42,500 nt of DNA, taken from contig NW_004754930.1 in assembly GCF_000188695.1 (NCBI RefSeq), positions 2,104,979-2,147,478 on the forward strand, read 5' to 3'. How positions within the stretch are numbered: the first letter of the stretch is position 1; the number at the start of each line of letters is the position of its first letter. Under the pieces are notes generated by a model that was given only the letters and a program-made list of their open reading frames with translations, made no database searches and was not told the DNA's origin. The position numbers and the translations under genes were made by a program. Below, piece by piece: positions 11,340-31,992 of the stretch. Source of the DNA: Salpingoeca rosetta. Taxonomy: Eukaryota; Opisthokonta; Choanoflagellata; Craspedida; Salpingoecidae.

Positions 11340-14300
11340 ATGACCAGGCCGAACAGCTGCTGGACTGCAGGGCATGCGTTGGGGTTGATGCTTTGCATCG
11401 TGTGCTCTTGCAAGCTGGTGGATGGTGGGGCTGCAAAAGTGTACGGATTTACCTCGTTTGCGCAGGAGTTCAATGTTGCCTGCCCGAATGGACAGGGATT
11501 TCGTGGACTTCGCTCCATTCACGAGAATGAATATGTAAGATGAAGCTTGAGATGCATGCTTGAGGTTTGCTGTGGCTCGCTCGAAAGCACATGCAATTGC
11601 ACCTTGTGTATGTGAGTGTGTCTTCAAGCTGTTTCACTCCACAGAAACAACTGGAACGACTTGGCTTTTAATCCTTGTCTTCAACCCCGTCTCTCGTGCT
11701 GTTTTGTTCTGCCTTCTTGCTTCCGTCTGTGATGCTCGTCAACCACGGGTTGTGATCTCAGGGTGAGACTAAGCGAACACTCGGTGTTTGAGGTGAAGTA
11801 TAAGTGTTTCTGCGCACACGCAAAGCTTGCCTGTTGACCGTTGCTGACTTCTTGGTGAGCTGCACTCACGTCTCACCTTGTTTGCCTTGTTTGCTCTTGT
11901 CAGAGGACCGCAAGTGGAGGTTTTTGTGTGAAGATGTTGGATATGGACCAAATGACAACGTCGCTAAGTTTGGCACACTGGAAGACCGGAAGGAGAACTA
12001 CGATCATCCACAAACCGTAGTTTGTCCTCGGCACCACTGTTCGTTCAAGAAGTCAAGAGTGCTGTTTGTGTCTACCACGCTGGCTTCGATCACCGCTTCT
12101 GCGTGTGCACAAGCTCACACCTGCGCTGGTCCGTTTCACCTGTGGCTTGTGGCTGATTGACACTAGACTTGGCAGGGGCTCTCTCAAAGTTTCACGGGCA
12201 TTACAGCGATCGGCTTTGGATCTGGACATGTCGTCAGGCTACAGATGCAGTGCTCTCTAATTGTCAGAGAGGTGACTACGTTAACAATTGGGACGAACAG
12301 TTCAAGTTCATAGCTTCGGATAATCGCGTGATCACGGGTGAGACTTCGTGTTGTCGTGAGTACTGTAGGCAGTACATTCTGGTACGTACTTCAGAATACG
12401 TGCGCATACTTGGAGTACCAATGTAAACCCGCGCTTTGCTGAGTCTGTTCCTGCTCGTGTTGACAGGCGTGAACTCCTATCATGACAACAACAAGGAAGA
12501 CCGTCGATTTCGCTTCACCACCTGCCGAGTAAGTCAAGTGCAACCCCTTAAAGTGGTCGCGGTGATCTCCATCTTTTTCGTTGCTGAAGTTTAATTGCAT
12601 TGCACGGGAATGCACACATTGCCGACAACAAGGTGGACTGTTCGCCGTTCTACGAGCAGCATGACACGGGATGTGTGCCGACAGGTGCGTACAATATCGA
12701 GTGTACACGGTTCCTCTGCACGAAGTTTGGAACAGATCGTGTGTCGCTTCCTGTGGCATGGCTTCACAAGCATGTTTTGTGGTGTGATGTTCACTGTACA
12801 GAACTTAAGCCGTCGCCTTCGCCCTCCTACGATGAGCACTTCCAGCAAACTTTCTTCGTCACATGCCACAACAACCAGGGCCTGGTCAGAGTTCGTTCTG
12901 ACTATGACGAGGGCCAAGGTGAGGATTGCGCGACTGTCATCTTGCGGTCGTGCGCTTGCCTGTTGGTTTCATTTCCGCCCGCCTTGCACTGTTCAAGCCA
13001 ACATTGTCTGCATTTTACTGTTTCATGTTGTGTGGTTGTCAGGGGATCGCAAATGGCGGTTTCAATGCGCGCCAGTCGGAAGTACTCAGGTGGCAGACTT
13101 GACCGAAATGAGTACCGCTGGCGTCGAGGACCTGCATGGCGCCGTCAACATGATATGCCCCACAAACTACTGTAAGCTTGTCTTGTGTCAATTCTGGCGT
13201 GTTTGTTGTGGTCAATGTGTAGGTTGCTTCCATAGACGCACCATCATAGATCATGTGCTCACCTTGCAGACGTGCGTCCGTGACTTACGATGCAGATTTG
13301 CGTGCAATCCAGTCTGGTTTTGTCCAAGCAATGAAAGATCGGTTGTTCAAATTCCAATGTCAGCGCATCACGGGTGCAATTCTGACAAACTGCCAGCGAC
13401 GCGAGTTTGTGAACCCTGTTCACGGCGCCCTTGACGTTGACGTGGAACGTCATCAAGTGATTGCTGGTACGTAGCAAGCGTCCTTGCTCGATGAGCGTGA
13501 TTGGCAGGCAAGTGAATTTGACTCCAAGCTCACGCAAAGCCGCCTGATCGTGCTGATGGCGAATGCAGGGCTTGCTTCGATGTACTCTGCAGTTGACGAG
13601 GACAGGCGGTGGCACGTGACAACGTGTGATGTGAGTATATTTTGTTTCCATGTGGCTGGTCTGGTACGCCTGTCTCGCCAACACGGCTATATGGTGCCTT
13701 CATCATGTTCCTTCTTCACGGTATTCCTTGATTCCCTTCCGTGGTTATAGGTATCGTGTGCCAACGGCTTTACATCAGACGGTGCTCGAGGCTGCATTGG
13801 TGAGAGCCAGCGTTCGCATTGTACAGAGAGAAGGGGTGATGCGGGAGAAGCGAACTGCCAAGAAACTCGAGAAACTGGACTGCCTTTGGGTTTTCAACTG
13901 CACGAACCCTCAGTACCAATATGCTCTTCGACGCCGCATTGTTAGAAGCGCCATGCGGAAAACTGGTTCTCCAAGATGGGATTCTTTCAGGCAACTGTCA
14001 AGGACGTGTCGGTAAGTGATCAAGTGAATATGGAGAGTGCTAGCGGCCAATCCTTCAGCCATAGTCTCGCAGGATACTAACACCCCCCAAGACTGCAAGT
14101 CTCCCTTCATCAGCGTTCATTTCTGATTCCATGGCATACGTTCTAAATCGACGATCAGGTGATGAGTGCCAGTACAGCGGCTGCAACCTTGGATATCGGC
14201 TGTTGAGTCCACCTGTGACGCGCGTTTGCCAGGCGGATGGCTCATGGACGAACACGGCACCAGTCTGCAAACGTGTGTTGGCTTGCTCGACATGAGCGAG

Positions 14301-15718
14301 AACGGCGTGTGACTTGATATCGTTCAGTCGGGGACAAGCACTGGTGCCAACGTTGCGCGCCACGACTCTAATGGCTTTCCTACGAACCATGTCATCTTTT
14401 TGCTCCCTGCAGGCATTGAAAGTTGTGGACCCCAGGTGCTGCCCAATGGTCATGTGATCGGTGCCTGTGACGGTGGCATTGGTACGTGTGTTGCTGTTGA
14501 TTACGAAATGTTGCCACTGTCAGAGCACTTGCTGCATGGGAGCGCTTTTCGGATCCCGCACATTGCTGCGCTCATGTGCCTGCATCTCAATCTCACCCAA
14601 TGATTTAGGTGACGCGTGCACATTTTCTGGATGTGAGGATGGCTTCAAGCTGTCGGAGACAGGCGTGACGCGCGTGTGTCAAGCCGATGGCACCTGGAGC
14701 AACTCTCCGCCACACTGCGAGCGTGAGTACCCAAGACGCTGCACCTGTGTATGCATGCCTTCATGAATGCCACATCACATCAATTCTTTGCCTGTTGGTC
14801 AGGCAGGGAGACTTGAGTTGGTCGTTGTTAGAACACTTCCCTGGTTCTCTTACAGCCCTGCCGTTGTATATGCGCGATAACAGGTGTACCATGTAAACCA
14901 CTGACTCTACAACACGGCCAACTTGTTGGAGACTGTGGCGGTGATTTCGGTTCGTGTTTGCGATAGACATTTGGCTGTTTGTTCGTAGGAAGTGAAGGAG
15001 GGCGTGAGTGAGTGAGTGAGAGTGTGTGTTTGTGTGTGCGTGTGCGTGTTCAGTACTGGCTATGTACATGTATGCTGGTGCATGTACGTTTATATGTTCA
15101 CGCGTGAACGCTCAAGTTTTGGATGTAATTGCCTGCGTGTGTAACCTCACTGGCCGTACAGGAGACACGTGTGTTTATCGCGAATGCAATGATGGGTACA
15201 GCATGTTGGTGCCTGTCGGACCTGATGATCCGGTGAAAAGTGAGTAACTACCAGCTGTCCGCTCATGAATGGATGGGGTTGAGTGCTTTCTGCTCTGCGT
15301 GTACGTACCAATTGCCTGTTTATCCACATTCATCGATCGCGGTTTCGTCGCAGGCGAGGGGACTGAGTTCAAACACGCCACGTCCCCCGTGTCACGCACG
15401 TGTATGGGGAATGGCACGTGGAGCAACGGGACCCCGATTTGTCACCGCACTCCGACCACCTGGTTTCATCACATTCCGAGCATCTTTTGGGACACAATGC
15501 AAATCCTGTGGAAGGATATCACTTTGGTTGTCGAAGGAACCTGCCACGCTATGGACAAACTTCAATGCTGGCTCCAGAACGTTGACACCCGTATTGTCTG
15601 GGCTGTCGGCAGCACGTGTGTCCTGATGTTGCTTGGTCTGTACTGGTTCGATGCCCCTCTCCCAGCAGCAAACGAAGCTGCTCAGAACAGTGGCACAGCC
15701 CGAGCACTCACAACTTGA
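11340..15718 (+). CDS. Membrane protein with two dermatopontin-like units and three Sushi (CCP) domains, 18 exons
   Basis: Proposed cell-surface protein, 688 residues. Exons: 11340-11534, 11906-12038, 12176-12337, 12467-12528, 12633-12684, 12802-12918, 13043-13171, 13296-13466, 13569-13630, 13751-13799, 13827-13889, 13946-14011, 14159-14272, 14413-14481, 14609-14722, 14884-14949, 15162-15239, 15354-15718. ATG 11340 is followed by a hydrophobic stretch (ALGLMLCIVCSC) that may be a signal peptide. The first ten exons form two copies of a five-exon dermatopontin-like unit, with hallmarks FNVACPNGQGFRG, DRKWRF, YVNNWDEQFKF, KEDRRFRF and later EDRRWHV. Next come three Sushi domains, each split over two exons, with the pattern CG..L..G...G.C, then C.GY/F, then R.C..DG.W....P.C. 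Near the C-terminus a segment around VWAVGSTCVLMLLGLYWF (about 15598-15651) looks like a transmembrane helix with a short cytoplasmic tail. Most introns are phase 1, as in modular extracellular proteins. The junction at 11534/11906, the small exon 13827-13889 and the exact start are the least certain points. Dermatopontin family members bind matrix components or carbohydrate; a matrix-binding role here is inference. Confidence 0.83.
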
Positions 15719-16082
15719 CGTTTGGCGTGTCCCCACCCACAAGCGTTCCGCAACACGAAGACACGTCTTCGCAATCACGTTCTTTCTGTTCATTGTTCAC
15801 GACAAACACTGCATGCTCTCCCACACCACCACTCTCTCAAGTGCATAACATGGTGAACGCAGACATGAAAGATGTCATGTCACTGTTCATGCACGTGATC
15901 ATGCTGTCTTTAATCGTTCTTCTCCCCCCCCCACCGTAAACCGCACAAATTCCCCGCCCCCACCCAAAACCAAGTAAGCAACAATGAATGAACGCGCGCA
16001 CACAAGCGAACCAACAGCCTGCATGTGCGTGTATGTGCGTGTGTGCGTATGTCCTCAAACTTCCGCGACGCGAGTTGCTCTC
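15719..16082. other. Convergent intergenic spacer
   Basis: Lies between the stop codons of the dermatopontin/Sushi gene (+) and PES1 (-). It holds presumed 3' untranslated sequence with C-rich runs near 15926-15965. No gene, long repeat or AATAAA signal was identified. Confidence 0.75.
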
Positions 16083-21639
<5,557 letters not shown>

Positions 21640-21774
21640 GGCTCCAATTCCTGCTGAGTCAGCGAAAACCACAAGAGCAGAATAAAAAAAATATACACCA
21701 CCACACAAACCAACCACCAGATACAGACAGCCACACCAAACCAAACCAACCTACAGCCACTAGCAGCACACGAG
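21640..21774. promoter_or_regulatory. 135-base divergent promoter region between PES1 and the small membrane-protein gene, with a Maf-type element
   Basis: The shortest head-to-head spacer in the window. TGCTGAGTCAGC at 21652-21663 matches 12 of 13 positions of the Maf recognition element TGCTGAGTCAGCA. An A-rich stretch with TATA-like ATAAAAAAAATATA follows near 21682-21696. That one spacer serves both genes is inferred from the distance alone. Confidence 0.65.
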
Positions 21775-22463
21775 ATGGCAGGCGGAGGCGAGCAGCCCAA
21801 CATGTTCCGTGCGCTGAGCAACGAGATCAACGTTGCCGGCATCATGCGGTGGACGTGGAAGACCTATCACAGACAACCCGTGCTGGTTGCAGCAACGGCA
21901 ATGGCCGTCCTCGGTCAGTCCACGTGTCATGTTGTGTGATATGAATGTGAATGTGCAAGTGTGTGTGTGTGCGTGTGTGTGTGTGTGTGTGTGCGTGTGC
22001 ATGCGTGTGTGTGTGTGTGTCATTGTGCGTGTGGGTGTCATTGTGGGTGCATCTGGAGTTTGCTCGAGTCTCCAGGACATTGTCATGTGACATCTGGCGT
22101 GTATAACGACTGGAGCGCACCACATGCACTGTTGTCACTGACCTCACGCTGCTTACTCCCACCCACTTTGTGCTGATCATGTGCAGGTTGTGGCGCAATG
22201 TATGTGGCGAGCGACAGGGATAACAAGGAGAGGCAAAAGTACAAAGAAGGTACGCATATGTGCGTATGTGTGTGTGTGTGCGTGCGTACGCGTGCATGCG
22301 TAAACCTGTATGCATGCGCAACGGTTCACCCTTTGCATCCACAGCTGTCCCTTGCCTTTCCTCCACTGTCCTTCCCCCTCCCTAGCCAGTTGAATGCTCA
22401 CGACAAACGCACCCACGTCTCTCCCCGTTCCTGTACACTGCAGGCTTCGTCTCCTACGACTAA
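21775..22463 (+). CDS. Small single-pass membrane protein (73 residues), possibly a mitochondrial complex I accessory subunit
   Basis: Three exons, 21775-21913, 22187-22249 and 22444-22463, join in phase with GT-AG borders. They give 73 residues beginning MAGGGEQPNMFRALSNE and ending GFVSYD. Layout: a short soluble N-terminus, an amphipathic basic stretch (MRWTWKTYHRQ, about residues 25-35), one hydrophobic helix (PVLVAATAMAVLGCGAMYVA, about 36-55), then a highly charged tail. This size and order, with K/R-x-PVLV just before the helix, resembles NDUFA3-type complex I subunits, but the similarity is too short to assign. It could equally be another small inner-membrane or ER protein. Head-to-head with PES1. 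I saw no other exon before the next gene. Confidence 0.72.
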
Positions 22464-23077
22464 GAGAGCTGCTTGGAAACACGTTGTACTTTTCGTATCG
22501 TATGTTCGCTGTGTTGTCGTTGTGTGTGTGTGTGTGTGGCGTTCTTGCCTGTATGGCCGTGCGTGTGCGTCTTGCGTCCTGTCCATGTGTGCTGGTGAGT
22601 TTTGTGTGTTGTGATTACCGTGGCGTGCCATCACATGGGTCGAATACAGGCGTGCGTATCATTCTTTCGTGTGAGAATGGCCATCTCAGTGGCACGTGTG
22701 GGTGGTGATGGGAGGAAGGGAAATGGACGAGGTGGACGCATGCTGTTCAGTCTGTGTATGTGTTTGGACGGGTCGTGTATGCATGTGGGTCGTGTGTGCA
22801 TATGTGTGTGTGTGCATGTTTGCATGTGTGTGTGTGTGTGCATGTGTGTGTGCATGTGTGTGTGTGTGTGTGTGTGTCGCGTTCAGCACGGGTCTATGAA
22901 AGCACAGAGAAGTGTATTGTGGCCCATCCGTTTGTGGCACCATCACACAAACACAGGCACACACGTTCAGACACAGACACACAGAGACACGCGTTCAGAC
23001 ACAGACACACAGGTACACACACGTACAGACACAGACACACAAACACAGACACAGACACACAAACACAAGAGTGGGAA
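22464..23077. other. Convergent spacer with GT-rich then CA/CAGA-rich repeats
   Basis: Lies between the stop of the small membrane-protein gene (+) and the stop of the SAM-domain gene (-). GT/CATGT repeats occupy about 22745-22880 and ACAGACAC-type repeats 22948-23070. Open frames here are repeat artefacts. No gene was seen. Confidence 0.75.
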
Positions 23078-23516
23078 CTATTTGGAGAGGCGGTTGAAGA
23101 TGGATTTGGCACCACCGCCACTGCCACCAGTCGCACCAGCAGCAGCACCACCACTGTTTCGCTTCTTGCTGTTCTTGTGCCTGGCGTTGTTGTTCTTGCT
23201 GCTGCCGTTCTTCTTCGTCTGAGGTGCGAGCCGGCCCCTGTGACCAGACACAGCAACACACACACACGCACACACGCACGCACACGCACACGCACAAGAA
23301 GTGAGCATCGTTGTCGTGGCTTGGCCTTGTCGTGCATGAGGCGAATAAGTGAGCAACATCAAGCAACACATGCACGCGTATACATACGTGTGCAGTTGCT
23401 TGTCTGAGTCGACGGCATCCATCTGCGCACCAACAGACCCGCGACCCCTGAACACAAACGCACACACATACATGAGGTATGCATGGGTTAATCAACGCAG
23501 TCACGCGTGGGCCATG

Positions 23517-23604
<88 letters not shown>

Positions 23605-24222
23605 GACGTACTGTTGGAGTGACTTTGACACGAGATGCGGGCACTTGCTGCAGCTCATCGTGATCGGCATGCGGCACCGCAGCCTGTGGGTGGTGTGCAT
23701 GGACTGCTTGGTCAGGGTGATGGTGTTCTGAGGTGACAGCATACGCGTGCTGCTGTTGCGCGTGCAGCATCTGCGCTTGCGAAGGGTCATACTGGCCATG
23801 CGGCTGCACGTATGACTGCGGCTGCTGTTGCTGCTCTTGCACATACTGCTGGTGGGGCGCATACGTCACGGGTACACCGCCATACACTGGATACTGCGCT
23901 TGCACCATGCCGTGCTGTGCACTTGGAAGGGCTTGGTGGTGCTGCTGGTGCTGCTGGTGATGATGCATGTGTTGTGCTGGTTGGTGCTCCTCATGCTGGT
24001 GCTGTTGATCCTGCTGTTGATCCTGCTGTTGCTGTTGCGTGTCGCTGGCCTCGGGCTGCTGCGATCGCCGTGCCTTTGCACGCTGCTTCTCCTGATACTC
24101 AATCAACGCCTTTGCCCGCTTCAGGATCCGGATGATGTGACCCATGCTCACAATGCCGAGATCCTATGATGAATTCGTGCGTGCGTGCGTGCGTGCGTGA
24201 GTGAGTATGTATGCGTGCGTGT

Positions 24223-24262
<40 letters not shown>

Positions 24263-24682
24263 GTGTGTGTGTGCGTGTGTGTTCTTCAAAAGCGTATTCT
24301 CAGGGGGCGCGTTCGGCCAACAACCTGGAGGATCTCCTTGTCGAGATCAGCGAGCATATCCGACTTCATGTGGTTGTCATTGAACACCTCCGTGTACGTT
24401 TGCGCCATCTCCTCTGTTGAACGTGCACGCAACACAAGCAAGATGCCATGAGTACACCATATGCACAGAGAGAGAGTGTGTGTGTGTGTGTGAGTGAGGC
24501 ACACACACAGACACAGACACAGACACAGACACACAGACACGCACACATTCATACACACACACACACACACACACACACCCTCTGTTGCACTCGCGAGCGT
24601 CACCTGGGATGCTGCAGCTCATGAAGAACTTGAGCCAGGAGAAGGTCTTCTTTGGTATGGACGACGACGACGACGACGACAT
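23078..24682 (-). CDS. SAM-domain protein similar to human C19orf47, 5 exons
   Basis: Minus-strand exons 24682-24604, 24413-24325, 24163-23601, 23447-23388 and 23237-23078; about 316 residues. The first three build one SAM domain (residues about 12-75): FSWLKFFMSCSIP, then YTEVFNDNHMKSDMLADLDKEI, then DLGIVSMGHIIRILKRAK. The spacing and the sequences DLxKEI, LG and GxIIxILKxAK match the N-terminal SAM domain of human C19orf47. A Q/H-rich linker follows. The C-terminus ends in a basic, S/G-rich tail closing with KSIFNRLSK, reminiscent of the VFDRLG motifs of C19orf47. The start is the first ATG before a serine run; an in-frame GTG lies upstream. The donor of the third exon falls at the edge of a (GT)n run: position 23601 gives the phase that keeps the next exon open. 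Function of the family is poorly known; SAM domains usually mediate protein self-association. Divergent from DPH6 by 242 bases. Confidence 0.83.
23521..23602. repeat. (CA)n microsatellite at a splice donor of the SAM-domain gene
   Basis: About 41 uninterrupted CA units on the plus strand, (GT)n on the gene's sense strand, directly abutting or containing the donor of exon 24163-23601. Confidence 0.96.
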
Positions 24683-24924
24683 CGTGGCTTCGATCCCTCT
24701 CTCCACTCCAGTGATTCCAGCGTCCACTCAAGAAGCAAGCGAGCCTGTGGTGCAAGTGAGCGAGATGAGTGAGTTGTTGCTTGCTGGTGAAGAAAAACAG
24801 CAACGGCGAAAGCACAAGAAGAAGACCAAGCAGAAGGACAGCAAACATCACACGCACAAGAGGCACACACACACACGCGCGCACACACCCTCGCTGTCTG
24901 ACTCGCTTGCACCGACCGGCAGTG
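24683..24924. promoter_or_regulatory. Divergent spacer between the SAM-domain gene and DPH6
   Basis: 242 bases between start codons, presumed to hold both promoters and leaders. It contains A/G-rich sequence around 24790-24845 and a short CA run at 24865-24890. No specific factor site was recognised. Confidence 0.5.
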
Positions 24925-28987
<4,063 letters not shown>

Positions 28988-29177
28988 ACTGTGTGTGTGT
29001 ATGTGTGTATGTGTGTATGTGTGTATGTGTGTGTGTGTGTGTGCTTTGGCGGTTGTGTGGGGACTCGTGTTCAATACAACAATACAAAATGTTATGATGT
29101 TCGAAGGGAACAAAACAATAAACCAGGAATAGAAGAAGGGAAGTAAAGGTGTTCAAAACCCCCAATCACATGCACGC

Positions 29178-29219
<42 letters not shown>

Positions 29220-29330
29220 TGCGGATGCTATTGTCAAGAGAGGGAATGGGAAGAATGGGCGGATAAGAAAGAGAGGAAATGTAACGGGGAGTGACAAACG
29301 ACAGACACTCAAGCACAAGTGGCCTCTGGT
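28988..29330. other. Convergent spacer between DPH6 and the TPR-SH3 gene
   Basis: Holds GTAT/GT repeats (28990-29043) just after the DPH6 stop and a (CA)n run (29178-29217). Little else is recognisable; both 3' untranslated regions probably lie here. Confidence 0.75.
29117..29122 (+). terminator. Candidate polyadenylation signal AATAAA for DPH6
   Basis: AATAAA lies 130 bases after the DPH6 stop codon in AT-richer sequence than the surroundings. It is the only canonical signal I noticed close behind a stop codon in the window. Confidence 0.55.
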
Positions 29331-29400
29331 TTACAGGTCTGTCTCAGCCTCCATCTTTGGTGTAAACTGCTTTGTCACACACGCGGCAGGAATCATGCCT

Positions 29401-29471
<71 letters not shown>

Positions 29472-31932
29472 TACTCATGGTGAGTGAAAACAAGGTGACA
29501 TCACTCAACCAAATTTACAAGCAGAAAAGCACAACAACAGCAGCAGACGCACCTCGCTGCCCCGTGATTTCATGCGTGCCAAGGAGAACGTTTGGGTTTC
29601 GCAACGTCTTCACGTCAATAAATACATCGCCCACCTGCACGCACGGATGTGTGCACGGGTGGCGGAAGGGGTTGCGAGAGAGAGAGGCATGACAGTGCAC
29701 GTGAGTGTCAGTGTGGTAGGGGGCACACGCAGCGGCACAAAGGCATGGCTGAAGAACAAAACATGGCAGACGCACGAAAATACGCGCACACACACACATG
29801 CACGATCAGCATTGCACACCTCAAAGGAGAGCTCCGACGGATCCTCTGCTTCGTTGGCCGTGACGGCCATGAATACCTCGCTCTCGCTGTCCGAACCCCA
29901 CGCCCGCTGTGCATATGCACACGCGCACGTGGCCAGAGAAGGAAGTGAGACACATCTGATGGACTTCACACGCTGGCACACACACACACACACATTCACA
30001 CACACAGACACACAGACACAGACGCACCTTTGCGAGAGGGGATGGCTTGTTCATGCGTGTAGCATTTGGCGCCAACAACCGGCCGGGCACAGGCGATAAG
30101 GGCGACTCTCGCCCCTTCGCCTCCACTGCTGCAACCCCTGATGATGTTGACACTGTTGTAGTTGACGTTGAGAACTGCGTTGGCGGTGCCGGCGGGTGCG
30201 TGGCGGCAGCTGAGGATCCTCGACTGCTGCTGCCACTGCTCGTGTCACGGCTGTTCTTGTTCATAGTCCCTCTCGCGTGTGCTGCTGTTGCAGCTGTTGT
30301 TGCTGCTGTTGTTGTTGCATCATGCACGACGTGTTTCGCAAGATCGTCCTCGCCTTCCTCCTCCGTGCTCTCATCATGCACACCGGCAACAGTATTGAAG
30401 CTCAGAATCGCCGCCATGAGTTGACCTGAAGACAAGACACAGTCGCACAAGTACAGGTAACATGGAAGGGGCGGGGCCAGTGAGTGGTGAGCAAAGGGGG
30501 GGGGGGGGCTTGTTGCGTGCACACGAGGGAAACGAAGAGGTGTGTGTGTGCATATGTGTGCAAGTTCAAACGATTGATCGAGTAAGAGCACGCCCACAAC
30601 CATGAATACTCAACGCTTACCCTCTGGTGTGGACATGTCAGGCACAGGGCTTTGCTCCTCCTCCTCCTCATCGTCATCTCCTGCCTGTTGCCGCTGTTGT
30701 TGATGCTGTTGGTGTTGCTGTTGTTGTCTGATCGCGACCTCGGGAGCGCCCGCAATTTCGAGATATCCGCCGTCCGATGGGGCGCCGTGCTGTTGGTGGT
30801 GAGGGGTGGTGGTGGTGAGGGGTGAATGGAAAAAAGTGTTCAGTTCTGAGGGAAGACATTGAATCCAGACACCATACACACAATCAAACAAAACCACGCA
30901 CTACACACGCACGCACACACACCCGATACACACTCAATACACTCACACACACACGCACGCACAAACACACACACACACACACGCACGCACGCACAAACAC
31001 ACGCACACACACACAAACACCACTACCCACTTTGCGGTCGACATGTGGGGAGGGCCTGACGTTGATGCGGCGTGGCGGCGGGCTGTCTGTAAACTCCACC
31101 TGCTGTGGCGCGGTGCTCTCCCCTGCAACTGTCCTCAGCACCTTTGGTGTGAACGAGATGGTGGCGGGGGCACGCGGGTTTGCTTCCGTCGCGTCCGTTC
31201 CCGATTTACCCTCGACAACAGCAGGCTGCAGAGCAATGGAGGTGGTGCGGGAATGAGCGAGTGTGTGTGAGTGTGTGAGTATGTGAGTGAGTGAGTGAGT
31301 ATGTGAGTGAGTGAGTGAGTGAGTGAGTATGCGAGTGAGCGAGTGATATTGTGTGTGTGTGTGATTGTGTGTGTGTGTGAGTGAGGGCAAGTGTGTGTGT
31401 GTGTCTCTTGAGTGTTGCGGAAGGTTTCAAGCAGCATACATGCAGCCACGGTCACGACACGGCCGCTGCACTGCACTTTCTTCACCTGTTTCGTGGATGC
31501 GACGCGCCCACCAGCGGCAACATGATGACGGGCAGCACCATCATCGTTGTGGTCGTCGTCGTCGTCGTGATCGTCGTCGTTGAGGATAACACCACCTCGC
31601 CTGCTGGCACCAGCACCAACATCAGCGCTTGCAGCTGTGCTTGCGCTTGCAGTGCTGCTTCCTAGCGAGAGCGTGGTTGCTGTGGTGACGGTTGACAGGG
31701 AGGTGGTTGCGATGGGAGGGGCGCCTGACGACGAAGACGCGGACTGCGCATGCGTTGGATCGAACTGAAGCGCAGAGGAGATGGCCCCACGGTTCACACT
31801 CATCCTGCTCTCGTCATTGTCATACGACATTGTGTGGCGCTGTGGGTGGTTGTGGTGGTTGTGGGGGTGGTGAGTGTGAGAGTGAGAGTGTGTGCACATG
31901 GTCGCAATTGTGCGCGCGAGTGTGTGTGTTTG

Positions 31933-31992
<60 letters not shown>

